Source: Annona cherimola (lineage: Eukaryota; Streptophyta; Magnoliopsida; Magnoliales; Annonaceae). Taken from it: 64,000 nucleotides of DNA. The DNA is taken from contig CM059972.1 of NCBI GenBank assembly GCA_030490835.1, positions 40,651,452-40,715,451 of the forward strand, read 5' to 3'. Position 1 is the first letter of the stretch; every line of letters starts with the position of its first letter. Positions 47,281-58,841 of the stretch are shown here, in pieces. Below the pieces are notes generated by a model, which was not told the origin of the DNA, ran no database searches, and worked only from the letters and a program-made list of their open reading frames with translations. The translations under genes and the position numbers were made by a program.

Positions 47281-48199
47281 TCTCGTCATTCTCTTGTCTT
47301 GTTCTCCTCGGGTGTGGGACATTGGGCTTGTATATGCCTCATTCCTCCACACCGATATCACTTTGTTGCTTCCTTCTTTTTCTCCTTTAAATTTCTTTCT
47401 TTGAAACCCTTGAAATTCTTTCCTTTTCTCACGAACTTTCTAAATCTTCTTGTGAGCAGAGCAATCTCCTCATTGTCGTTTTGAGAAGATGAGGTGGACT
47501 CATCTGAAATTTGTGCAGCCTTCAAGGCGATTGCTCTTTTACCTTTATGTTGCTCCTCGTTCTTCTTTTTTATCAACTCATGTGACATGAGCGAGCTGAC
47601 AAGATCTTCTAACCTTAGTGTGTTTAGGTCCTTTGCTTCCTCAATGGCCATAATCTTGGGAGTCCACAATTCAGGTAGCGCCCTTAGAATCTTCATAACC
47701 TGCTCAAATTCAGAAATAGCTTTCTGAGACCTTTTAGAGCATTTGTAATTTTTGAGAATCTAGCAAATATTTCAGAAATATTTTCAGTTTCAAGTATTTT
47801 AAAGCTTTCTAGCTTTCCAATCATAATATTTCTTCTCATCCCTTGGACTTGAGAAGTTCCCTCATAAATAGATATTAGCGTATCTCATATTTCTTTGGCG
47901 GTTTGGCAAGAGGACACCCTATCATATTCAGATGCAGTTAAAGCACAAAAGAGGGAATTCATGGCTTTGACGTTGCTTTTTACGGTCCTAACCTCCTCCT
48001 CAGACCATGTGGAGGCCCTTTCATCAATAGGTCGTACAACACCATCTTGGATAACAATCTAAGAATCTATATACGTAGCCATGATAAGTTATTTCATTCT
48101 CAACTTCCAGTAACCGAAGTTACTCCCATAAAAAAGAGGTGACCTTATAAATGATTAGCCTTCTACGAATGCAGGGGTGGAAGTTTTTTGGGATGCCAT
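47280..48199 (-). pseudogene. copia gag N-terminal part and zinc knuckle
   Basis: Start ATG at 48199-48197, 35 bases after the primer site. The sequence matches the plus-strand gag at 51246-52120, with MNSLFCALTASEYDRVSSCQ and GMRRNIMIGKLESFKILETE, then an open frame 47696-47358 (MKILRALPELWTPKI, ALLTRRFRKFVRKGKNF). The CCHC knuckle near 47355 reads YRCGGMRHIQAQCP with the first Cys codon changed to TGA. Several other stops occur. Confidence 0.88.
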
Positions 48200-48233
48200 T
48201 TGTAAGATCTCTTTGGTTCAAACTCAAAGACCT

Positions 48234-48245
48234 GCTCTGATACCA
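48234..48245 (-). other. Primer-binding site, initiator tRNA-Met
   Basis: TGGTATCAGAGC on minus, two bases inside the LTR end, is complementary to the 3' end of plant initiator tRNA-Met and typical of Ty1-copia elements. It is intact here. Confidence 0.93.
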
Positions 48246-48247
48246 CT

Positions 48248-49982
48248 TGTTGGTCTCGAGTTTATAGCAACAACCCAAGAGGGAAGGGGTGAATTGGGCA
48301 TTTTAAAATTCTTCACTTAAACAAAAACTTTTCCCTTTTTTAATTTAATCTCCTTAATGAAACAAGCAGAGAATATGGAGAGAAATAAAGCAGTAAAATG
48401 CAGATAAGTAAGCCACAACAGGAGACGCAGTTTTATAGTGGTTCGGGCAACCTTCCCTACTTCACTCTTTCAAGCTCACACCCATTGTGACTTAGGTTCC
48501 ACTATTGGATATCAAATACAACTAGAGCAGTAGCTCTTTTCTAGATTCCATCTCTAGGGGGCTTGCATAAATACAGCACAAGTAGGTGATGAGTCACACT
48601 CCAATCACAACACTACTTTGCCCTCACTTGGTTTCGATTTTCAATATCAAACCAAGTGGTAAACACAAATAATGAATCAACAGAAAGAACTACACTTTAC
48701 ATATTCGTGTAGGTAGTTTGTAGCACATGGAAGAACTTATTGAGAGAGTAGAACTTTCAGCAATGACGTTTTCAGCAAGTTGTAGCACAGTTCTTCACTT
48801 GGAGTTGGTGTAGATCACTTTAATTCTAGAGAGAGTGGAAGGTAAGTTTATTGAATGCTTATCTAACTCCTAGCACGTCTTCTTGAATGCTCTTTTATAA
48901 TGGTGGAGTAAATTCAAATGTTTAGTGTAGGTGGCGCGCATTTAATTCTCTAATATTCAATTTTTTCCGATTGTTGCGAACCAAGTCGCATGTGGGGTCA
49001 ACTTGCTATGCGACTTCACCCAAGTAGCAAGGTGGAGTCGACTTCGGATGTGACTTCACCCAAGTCACAAGGTGGAGTCGACTTTGGATGCGACTTCACC
49101 CAAGTCGCAAGGCGGAGTCGACTTCGGATGCGACTTCGGTCTTTAGTTTTTACTCCAAGTTTCATCTCAGGTCGACTTGGTCTTGGACCTAACCCAAGTC
49201 GCAAGTGAGGTCGACTTCGGTTGCGACTTCACTATTCATTTTACATATGTTGGAACTTAGGATTCTTACAAGTGATCTTGATACTTCATTTTTCCTTTCT
49301 CATCTTGTTCTTCATATGTTATTCTTGATTTTCCTTGTTTTGTCTTAAAACTTTATCATGATATTCTTCTCTTTGAGGGATTCTTCCTTGTGGCCTTGGT
49401 TTATAATAATTGTCCTTGATGTAGATGTCTAAATCTTTAGTATATAGTTTTCCTTTAATAACACTTCAATTTTCAAGGATTCTGTCATGGCCATGTGCTC
49501 GAGTCACTTGCCTGGGTCGACTTGAACTTCAACTTCACTCAAGTCGTATCTGGAGTCAACTTGGGTCTGCGACTTCACCTAAGTCCCAAGTCGAGTCGAC
49601 TTCACCTGTCTCTGAGCCCAAATTCAACTCTAGAACTTTTTATTCATTTGAAGTCGATTATGGAGTCGACTTGGGTTTGCTACTTCACCCAAGTAGCAGA
49701 TGGAGTTGACTTCGACTGCGACTTCGTCTATCTCCGTGCCCAATTTCGACTTTGGAACTTTTTGTGCATTTGAAGTTGATTGTGGAGTCGACTTGGGGGT
49801 CGACTTCACCTAAGTCGATGGCTAAGTCGACTTGGGACTGCTACATGGTCAGCTATGTTCTGAAACTTGAGTTTTTATCCTTTAACAAAGCTAGCAAACC
49901 ACATTAGTATCCAATTAATTCTTAAATTGAGTTGTTAATCATCAAAACACGGATCGTGCTTAATTTTCCTTGACTTCCAACA
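48248..49982 (-). mobile_element. copia 5' LTR, 1.7 kb
   Basis: Plus-strand ends TGTTGGTCTC at 48248 and GACTTCCAACA at 49982 (minus: TGTTGGAAGTC ... CCAACA). Two blocks rich in GTCGACTT words lie at 48975-49230 and 49500-49850; in the first, AGTCGACTTCGGATG recurs every 50 bp or so. It shares ttgggttgttgc-like and ggaagagt-type terminal sequence with the plus-strand LTR. Confidence 0.88.
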
Positions 49983-51196
49983 TAAATCAACATCAAATTG
50001 CTTGTAAAACTCTTTATTAAATGAAAATAAAAATCAAGAGGCAATAACAACCATAAATCAAGTCCACTGAAGAGGATTTTTATCAAGAGACTAAGATATT
50101 CTATAATCCAAGCATCATGATACATATCAAGGACAAGAATATCAAATGAAGATCCAAGTACTTTAAAAGGGAAGAAATAAAGGCTAAACATACAAGTAGA
50201 TCACAAACAAAGTTTTAAAGTTCCAACAAGACATACGACTGGTGAAGTCGCATCCGAAGTCGACTCCACCAGCGACTTAGGTCAAGTCTGAGACCAAGTC
50301 GACCTGAGCATGAAACTTAAGTTGGAAGCTGAAGGCCGAAGTTACTTCCGAAGATGACTCCAATCTGCGACTTGGGTGAAGTCGCACCCGAAGTCGACTC
50401 CACTCTGCGACTTCGACAAAGTTGCGTCCTAAGTCGACTCTAAGCGTGACTTGGCTCGCAATGGTCAGAAAAATTCAAGTGTTGGCGCATTAAATGCGTG
50501 CCACCTACCACCAAACGTTCGAATTTACTTTCCTTTATTTAAGGAGCTTCAAGTGAACAAGAAAGGAGTTGGAAAAACATTGATTGAGCTCACCTTCCAC
50601 TTTCTCTAGCATTTAAGTGATCTATAAGAAGCTTTTCAAGAAGAACACTGCATTCAACTGCTGAAAGCTGAACTGTCTCATCTTCAACTGCTTCTACAAG
50701 TTCTTCTTCGCACTTGTATCTGCCTACACATCTGTAACATGTAGAACTCTTGTTTATTATTTGATCATTTATTTTTTTTCCACTTGGTTTAGTATTGGAG
50801 ATTGAAACCAAGTGAAGGCAAAGGAGCATGTGATTGGAGTGAAATTTGTCACCTACTTGTGCTGAGATTGTATATGCCCCCTAGAGCTAGAATTTAGAAG
50901 AGAGCGGGTGCTCTAGATTGTATTGAATATACAATAGTGGAACCAAAGAGACAACGGGTGTGTGCTTAGAAGAGTGGAGCAGGGAAGGTTGCCCGAACCA
51001 CTATATATTGTTGTCTTTTGCGTGGTTTGATTGTTTATATTTTATATTTCAACTGCACTCTCTCATTTTACCTCACTGGACGTTTCATCAAGGGGATTGA
51101 ACTTATAAGGGGTTAAGTTTCTAAGTACGCAAAGAATTTTTAAAAACCCAATTCACCCCTCCCTTCTTGGGTTTTGCCATAAACTCGGGACCAACA
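49983..51196 (+). mobile_element. copia 5' LTR (plus-strand element), start missing
   Basis: Ends CTCGGGACCAACA at 51196 directly before a primer site. Contains the GTCGACTT array at 50225-50460 and the ggaagagtggagcagggaag block near 50971. The TGTTGG start is absent: it abuts the minus-strand LTR at 49982, so its first 300 bases or so were lost or displaced. Confidence 0.85.
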
Positions 51197-51198
51197 AG

Positions 51199-51210
51199 TG
51201 GTATCCGAGC
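51199..51210 (+). other. Primer-binding site with one mismatch
   Basis: TGGTATCCGAGC differs from the tRNA-Met complement TGGTATCAGAGC at one base. Confidence 0.9.
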
Positions 51211-51245
51211 AGGTCTTTGAGTTTTGTACCAAAGAGATCTTATTA

Positions 51246-52578
51246 ATGGTATCCAAATAAACTTCCACTCCTGCATTTGCTGAGGTCCAATCATTCACAA
51301 GGCCACCATTATTTGATGGAAATAACTTCGGTTACTAGAAGTTGAGAATGAAACAACTCATCATGGATACTGATACAGATTCTTGGATTGCTATTCAAGC
51401 TGGAGTTACTCTATTAATCGGTGAAAGAGCCTCTGCATGGTCTGACGAAGAGGTTAGGACCGTAAAAAGCAATGCCAAAGCCATGAACTCTCTCTTCTGT
51501 GCTCTTACAGCTGCTGAATATGATAGAGTATCCTTATGTCAAACAGCCAAAGAGATATGGGATACACTAACATCAATTTATGAGGAAACTTCTCAAGTCC
51601 AAGGGATGAGAAGAAACATATTGATTGGAAGATTAGAAAGCTTCAAAATGCTAGATACTGAAAATATATTTGAAATATTTGCTAGATTTTTCAAGATTAC
51701 TAATGCATTAAAGGGTCTTGGAAAAGCAATATCTGAATCTGAACAGGTCATGAAGATCTTAAGGGCTCTACCTGAGTCGTGGACTCCAAAGATCACGACT
51801 ATTGAAGAGGCAAAGGACCTAAATACTCTAAGATTGGAAGATCTTATCAGTTCACTCATGTCACATTAGCTGATAAAGAAAAGAAATGAGGAGCAGCAGA
51901 AAGGAAAAAAAGTCATTGCGTTGAGGGCTGCACCGAACTTGGATGAATCCACATCGTCCTCTCAAAATGATGATGAAGAAATCGCCCTCCTCACCCGAAG
52001 GTTCAAAAAGTTTGTAAGAAAGGGAAAGAACTTTAAAGAATTCAAGGATAGAAATAGAAAAGAGAAAAATAACAAAATGCTACAGATGTGGTGGAGTGGG
52101 ACATATGCAAGCTCAATGTCCCACACTAGAAGAGAGCAAGACAAAAGAATAGTAAGAGAAGAAAGATAGAAATGAAAACTGGAAATTTAAAGCTAAAGGA
52201 AGAGGAATGTACGTAAATGATGAGACATCTACAACGAGCAGATCATCAAATGAAGACAATGATGCAGCACACTATGCTCAAATTTGCTGCATGGCAAGGG
52301 TAGAGGAAGAACTCAATATGGTCTGCCTTACTGCAATAGAAATTATAGACAGACAAACCGCCTCAACAAACTATACAAGCAGTGATGAGGTAACCTCCAA
52401 ACTCAATCACTCAAATAACAAGTCTATTTATTCCTCTACACATGATTGTCTCAAATGTGCTGAATTAAAGGAACTACAACAAGCATATGATTCATTGTAT
52501 GATGAAATAAAGAAACTAGGAAATAAATTCACATTAAAGAAAAGACAATGTGATTCAGTTATTATTGTGAATGGAAAG
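51246..52578 (+). pseudogene. copia gag, interrupted
   Basis: ATG at 51246 starts MVSK-stop-TSTPAFAEVQSFTRP, LFDGNNFGY-stop-KLRMK; the TGG of YWKLRM became TAG. From 51342 a 175-codon frame follows (UBN2-type gag: CQTAKEIWDTLTSIYEETSQ, MKILRALPESWTPKI). A stop follows LMSH, then RRFKKFVRKGKNF and, shifted, a CCHC knuckle CYRCGGVGHMQAQCP at 52078-52122. A 124-codon frame 52207-52581 forms the coiled-coil start (LKELQQAYDSLYDEIKKLG). At 52578 an Athila-like element is inserted and gag resumes at 59722. Confidence 0.9.
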
Positions 52579-54915
52579 TGATAAGTGGAAATTAATAACA
52601 TATTTTGTGGACATTTTATACCAATTTGATGGGTAATTAATTAAGTTCAATGTGAAATTTGCTCTAAAATGTGAATTTTGCAACAATTGGGTATTATATA
52701 TTAATTTTGAGTTTTAAAATAATTTTTACAGTCTTTTGGCTTGAAATTATATTTTATTTGTTACCATAAAATTAAATGGGTTTGAAATAATTTTTTATAT
52801 TAACAACCCATTAATGGATTTGATGAATTAATGATTTAAATATTTTTTTATGCAGGAAAACAAATTACAGCAAGTGGGCCCCACAAGATCAGGTCCAACT
52901 ACTCAAGATAATGGGGCCAGAATTAATCAGCAGTGTCCATTATTTCAGGCCACAAATCTTCCAATTTCAGCGTCCATTTTAATTCCAGCAGCTTGAACCG
53001 TCCAGATTTCCATCATCCAGATTTTGTGGTCTATCTAATCTAGTTGACCGTCTAGATCAACTATCCAAATTTGATTTTCCAGAATTCCGATGCTAATCTT
53101 CATCCAAGCAGTTGTCCACGTAATCAAAAATTCTGCATCGTCCAGCAGTTGTCCGAGCTAATTAGCGGCTAAAGATGGATCGTCCAGATTTTTTCAGCAG
53201 CTGTCTATTTATCCAGCCACGGTTTAATGCAGCAGTCCATCCAGCCATCCATTTCAAATGCAGAAATTCGATCACGTCCATCATCATCCAACCTTGCAAC
53301 GTCAATTCCAAGCTGCCCACCATCCATTCAAGGCTGGAAAAATACAGCAACATCAACCGTTCAACCAATGGGCCCCACAAGTTGTCCACACCGACCAGCT
53401 TAAATCTGGACCAATCAACCCGTCCATTTATCCCACGGCCTGAAAATCCAGCAGCACAAAAATCACAGCAGCCATGGGGACCGCCACTTAAATCACGTCC
53501 AGAAAATACAATGCAACATCCAGCCGTCCCCTTAATGCTAAATGCACTGTCCATTCTCTAGAAAATCCTTGCCGTTCATATTTATTCCACCGCTTAACCC
53601 ACCAAATCAGCACCGTCCATTTGAGTGGGCCCATGCAGAAATCTAGAAAATACACAACAGCCCCTTCATCTCTTTACGCAATTTTAATTGCGTAATGTCT
53701 AGCAATTCGATGTCCAAATTCAGCTACGCAATTCCGTTGATTTGATCAGCACCGTTCAGATTTGATCAAGCTGTCCAGAAACCATGTAGCATATTTACGC
53801 AATTCAAATTTGCGTTGAATAGTATGGGGCCCACCATCCAGCTGATTTACGCAGGCAGGTGCAATGCAATTTGGATTGCGTAACTATAGATGGATCCCAC
53901 CCATGATATACACAAATTTCCAAGCTTATAAATAGGTGGCAGCAGCAGCACAATGGAAGAACAAAAATTAGACGAGCAAAATTTTAGCGGGTAGAAAAGA
54001 AAAATTCCACGTAGAATTTTGGGAGACAAAAAAAATAGAGAGAGAGAGAACAAGGAGGAGAGCACGAGAAAAAAGGCAGACTGGTGAGTTGCGTGGAGCG
54101 GCCGACGCAACATCGGGGCTTCAAACCAATAAGCTTTTCTATCTTTTCCCCTTTTAATTTTAATTGTCTTGTTTAAGATGGATTTGAATTTAAATTTTAT
54201 TTTGGAATTAAACATGCTCTGCTAAGCCCTAAATCTAGGGTTTAGGATGTAGCATGCGTACAATGTAGCGTGGTGTGGGTTTTTAATTTATTTATGGTGG
54301 ATATTATTATTAATTTAATATCTTGTGATTTTAATGCTTGCTTTGTACATTAGCCCGTACTTTGGCATAATTCTATATATTAGGCGATGAAACCGAGAGG
54401 TGGAAACCTAATATACGATAATCAAGATATTAAACTTGGAAATCTAAGACCATGAGAATAGGCATGATGACCTTGAGGAATTCCATGAACAAACCATAGA
54501 ACTTAATGGATTCTAATTAACTTAATCCCATGAGAATAGGTGGTTAAGAAAATTTGGGAACGCCTTGTAGGTTTCGAGAGAAGGTGCAATGATAAATTAA
54601 GGTTTGTTCTCCTCTAACAGACAATATCCAGATTAAATCATTATACCACTACCCGTTACAAAAGACGTATGTGAAATCCTAGACCCTAGGTACTTGCACT
54701 CTCGTTCTCTACTCGTTCTAATTTTCAATTCTCTCTTCCCAATTTTCTATTTCTTTTTCATTTTATTTACTATATTCTCTTTTCACTTATCTATCTCATT
54801 TTATATCCAACACAAAAGCGTTTAAAAGCAAAGTTTATAGTCCCGAATTCCCTGTGGATCGATAATTTATATACTACAATCTACGACCCGTGCACTTGTG
54901 GTGAGATTGTGAACA
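52579..54915 (+). mobile_element. 5' LTR of the Athila-like element, 2.3 kb
   Basis: Begins TGATAAGTGGAAATTAATAA and ends GGTGAGATTGTGAACA. TATA box TATAAATA at 53927-53934. Bases 54012-54915 match 58842-59721. The middle is rich in cgtccag/ccagcagc words and in acgcaatt motifs (53690-53880). A second LTR of this family starts at 63799. Overlapping frames on both strands near 53162-53561 are not genes. Confidence 0.9.
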
Positions 54916-54922
54916 AGTATTT

Positions 54923-54940
54923 TGGTGCCACTGCCAGGGA
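54923..54940 (+). other. Primer-binding site, degenerate tRNA-Asp type
   Basis: TGGTGCCACTGCCAGGGA, seven bases after the LTR. The Athila/Tat consensus, complementary to tRNA-Asp, is TGGCGCCGTTGCCGGGGA. Three of the four differences are C-to-T or G-to-A at CpG sites. Confidence 0.8.
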
Positions 54941-55258
54941 ATTAGGCGTTACTTTAAATTTTGTTTTTAGATACTTTCTTTGTTCTTAGTTTTTTTCCCT
55001 TCTCTATTTTTTGTCTTTTTAATTCTGTCTTTTATCTCTATCTATTTTTATTTTTATTATTTTTTTCTTTCTTTTCCATCTCTCGTTCTTATTTGTTTTT
55101 ATTTTTCTGAATTAGCTAGTTAATCTTTGTATGCACCCACATACCCGAAACTTTGCAAAATAACTAGCTGGAAACTCTTTGTTACTAACCCTGAGATTGA
55201 ACGTTCTTTTAGGAGAAGAATTCGTGAGTACAAGCAGTAGCAATCTCCTCAAGACACC

Positions 55259-56560
55259 ATGGTAGAACGTAACAATCCAAACCGGCTACATCAAGAGCAG
55301 GAGGAAGGCCAGGCTGAGAACAACGCTCCTCCAAGAAGGGTAACTCTTAGTGATTAGAACCGCCCGAACCCTCGAGAATTTTGATCATGCATAGTGGAAC
55401 CAGATATTGATGCAAGAAGCTTTGAACTCAATCCTGGGCTTATTCAAATGGTTCAACAAGACTAATTTGTAGGATTACCCTATGAAAACCCGATCGTACA
55501 TAGCACTAAGTTCTTGCAGCTATGCAGCACAATCAGGGTACATAATATCCCACGTGAGGTAATCCGTCTTCAGCTTTTTCCATTTTCTCTTCGTGACAGG
55601 GCAAGCGAGTGGTTCTATTTTATGCCACCCGACACATTCAATACATGGGATGAGCTCTCTACTACTTTCTTGGAGAAATTCTTTCCACCCACTAAAATAA
55701 GGAAAATCAGGGACGAAATCAATCAGTTCGTCAAAAAAATGGTGAAACTCTATACGATGATTGGGAGAGAATGAAAGATTTGTAGCGCAAGTGTCCACAT
55801 CATGGCCTCTCGCAGGGTGATATTATTGAAAATTTTTTCAATGGACTCGATAGACCTAGCCGAAACACCATCAATTCAGCCGCTAGTGGCTAATTCATAC
55901 GATTCACTGACGAGGAGGCTCTCGAACTCCTCGATGACTTGGCTCTTTATGATTCTCGATACGGCGACACCCGAGGACCCTCTCGGCAAGGTAATGTATA
56001 TGATATTGAAGCCATAAATTCTCTTCATGCTAAACTTGATCAACTTTTGTAGCAAAAGAAGCAAGAAACCACAGATCGGAATGCATCTTCTTCTTGACAT
56101 ATTTCATGTGAGATTTATGGAGCTTCACACTACACGTCTGAGTGTAGTTTTGCCAGCCAGGACACCAAAAGCGAGCATGTCAATGCATTCAACAACCAGT
56201 ATGATACTCGCACTTATGATAACCCTTATTCAAATACTTACAATCCTGAATGGAGAAACCACTCCAATTTCTCTTGGGCAAACCAGTCAAATACCCAAAA
56301 TTATGCTCAAAATAATAAGCCACCTAGTTTCCTAAGAAGACCGCTGAACCCTCCCTCATACCAAACTCAGCCCACACTACCTGCACCACCTCAAGCACAA
56401 TCTTCTGATCTTTTAATTGACAAACTACTTGAAGAAATGAGCCAAATGAAAACCCATATTAAACTGCTTGAAAAACAAATTTCCCAACATGCCACTATCA
56501 CATCCCATAGAGACCAGGGAAAACTCCCTAGCCAACCTGAAGTAAACCCTAGAGAATAAG
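55259..56560 (+). pseudogene. Athila-like gag
   Basis: ATG at 55259-55261 (MVERNNPNRLHQEQ). Stops at codons near 55357 and 55382. The conserved capsid block IRLQLFPFSLRDRASEWFYF and WDELSTTFLEKFFPPTKIRK lies at 55559-55700, a retrotransposon gag domain (PF03732-like by pattern). A frameshift near 55737 moves the reading to another frame (GETLYDDWERMKDL, CPHHGLSQGDIIENFFNGL, EEALELLDDLA). It continues degenerate to about 56560. Confidence 0.88.
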
Positions 56561-57480
56561 TGCAGGCAGTTACCTTGCGGAGTGGAAAACAGCTCGACCC
56601 ACCTCACCCACCTCAAACTGACACTGAAAAAGAGGCCGAGCGGGAACAAAAGCAAGAAGAGGAGCTACAACCCCAACCAGTGGTGGAGAAGCCGTACGTC
56701 CCACCACCTCCTTACAAGCCTCCTATTCCCTTTCCTCAAAGGCAAAGATAGGCAAAACTTCCAAAGCAATTCGAGAAATTTATTTCAACACTCAAGAACC
56801 TATCAATTGTGCCATTTCTGAACACGATCTCTCAGATGCCGACTTTTGCAAAATTCCTAAAGGAGATGCTATCCAACAAAAGAAAGCTCGAGGAGCACGG
56901 AACCATTGCACTCACCGAAGAGTGCAGCGCCATCTTACAGAACAAGCTACTTGAAAAGCTAAAAGATTTTGGGAGCTTCTCTATTCCTTGTGCTCTTGGG
57001 AATTTCCAAATTAGCAAGGCGCTATGTGATCTTGGAGCTAGTGTAAGTCTGATCCCTCTCTCCATTTGTAAAAAGATGAACATCGGCGATCCAAAACCAA
57101 CTTCTATGTCTCTCCAACTGGCCGATCGATCAATCAAATTCCCGGTTGGCATTCTTGAAGACTTTCCATTGAAAGTTGGCAAGCTGTTCATCCCGATCGA
57201 CTTTGTAGTCCTCGACATGGAGGAGGACCTCCAAATTCCAATCATTCTTGGACGACCTTTCTTAGCCACTGCTGGGGCCATCATAGACGTCAAGAATGGT
57301 CAACTTTCTCAGACAGTTGGAGATGAGAAGATGGAATTGAACCTCTTCTCATCCATGAAAAACCCTTCGCTCAATAATTCTTGTTTATGGGTTGACGTGG
57401 TCAATGAGTCAACAGATAAAAGAATTTTTACTCAGACGTACACATGTAAAGGAGAAGCTGCGGAAGACTTGAACCAATAA
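56560..57480 (+). pseudogene. Athila-like gag linker and aspartic protease
   Basis: AVTLRSGKQLDPP at 56560 is a linker motif seen in Athila polyproteins; a stop follows QRQR at 56751. From 56809 a clean 223-codon frame holds FSIPCALGNFQISKALCDLG then ASVSLIPLSI (protease active site with DLGAS in place of DTGAS, usual in this lineage) and IPIILGRPFLATAGAIIDV (flap and ILGRPFL motif). The frame ends at 57480 where polymerase would normally follow. Confidence 0.88.
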
Positions 57481-58841
57481 GTTGCTAAATCTGTGGCAAC
57501 ATCTGAAAGTGGGAGATCAAAAGAATGGAAATTTGATGATCAAAAGAGGCTGACAAACTGGTAACTATTCATTCTCCTTCTTGTCTTTCTTTTAAAACTA
57601 ATTGTAGCGGTTCATTGGCAGGAAAAGTTCTCAAGCAAATATGGAGGCCAATTCAAAGAACGATGAATGCAAGAAAATCAGAAGGCAAGAAAAAGAATCA
57701 CGGAAATGAAAAAGTTGGAGTAGGTTAACATTAGATGATCAAACTGCAGTTGGGCTGGTGACTTTGAACTAAGCGCTTTTCGGGAGGTAACCCGAACTTT
57801 TCCTTTTTCTTTCAGGGAAGTTCTAGTTTTAGTTTTTCTTTTAGTTTCTTTTATTTTAGAATTTTGATATTTTTAATTTTGAGCTTTATTGGTTATTTCA
57901 GAGCCTACTTGGAAGGAAGCACCATGGGATGGAATTTCAGTTCAACTCGCCAAAATAGGGAAGTTAACATCTCACATTTTTACAATTACTCCATTTATTT
58001 TAATGGTATGATTTTCATTGAGGATAATGTCAATTTCAAGTGTGGGGGGGGGGGGGGGGAATGCGTTGCATTAATTTTCTCTAAATATTTCTTTCACTAC
58101 CCTGATGATTATTTTTTTGTCATGAGTATAATTTTTGTCACATTTTGAAATTTTTTTTTTGAAAATTTTGGGCAATTCTTACAGAAATTGTGATATTAGA
58201 TTGATTGAGACCCCACATTGAACTCTTGTATGTCTTATAAGCAAACCATGTGTGGAATTTCAAAATCTCTGAGTTAGGAAAAGTTGAACCTTAATGAGAT
58301 GTTAAATTTGTTTTTGAACATGTACTTGTTGAAAATACTTGGATTTTTGTCCCGAATCACTTGATGAAATTGATATACCTAGGAACCGATCTTGTTTTCT
58401 TTCACAATCTGAGTAATCCTCTCTAATTTATCAAAGGTTTTTCTAATACACACAATTGTCATTTGAGAAGCTAGTTTTTCCCATATACATGAAAAATTTT
58501 ATTCTAGTTGAAGAAATTTCCAAAGCCAAAACTCCATTTAACCAATTCATAGACATGATTAAGGCATTTTTTCATGATGAACCTATCTTTGAACGTATAA
58601 CAGTAATTGACCCCCATTGAGCCTGGACTTAAATTTTTTCTAAACCTTAATTCCCACTTAGTTGAACCAACTTTGAAATTGAATTCTGAGCTGAAAAGTG
58701 AAATAAGAATAAGGTTTGATCTCCTGACTATGCAAATAATGAAAATGACTTCCTAGATACCCTGAAATATGGTGAGGAAAATTATTACCCAACTTGGTAA
58801 AAAAGAAAATTCAGAGAGATATTTCCAGCATAGATTAGAGC
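57481..58841 (+). mobile_element. 3' untranslated region of the Athila-like element
   Basis: Contains gcgcttttcgggaggtaacc near 57775 and attgaggataatgtcaattt followed by caagtgtg and a run of 16 G at 58044-58059, both hallmarks of Athila/Tat 3' regions. Near 58755 is the ataccctgaaatatggtgag block shared with 4710 and 12160. No open frame of note; a 94-codon frame across the G run is spurious. Confidence 0.8.

Larger units (their letters stand above)
43441..49982 (-). mobile_element. Degenerate Ty1-copia element, 5' LTR plus gag-pol
   Basis: Reading leftward: 5' LTR (49982-48248), a perfect primer site, gag, integrase, reverse transcriptase, RNase H and a polypurine tract. The protease segment is deleted, many stops and frame breaks occur, and the 3' LTR is missing or reduced to about 20 bases at 43441. 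It is closely related to the plus-strand element at 49983 onward; the two lie with their 5' LTRs back to back. Confidence 0.9.

Noticed and set aside
53162..53561. Overlapping 128-130-codon frames on both strands
   Set aside because: They lie inside a retrotransposon LTR, upstream of its TATA box, in sequence made of cgtccag-type words; no domain is recognisable.
57864..58148. 94-codon frame across the G run
   Set aside because: It crosses the untranslated 3' motif and translates the homopolymer; no homologue expected.
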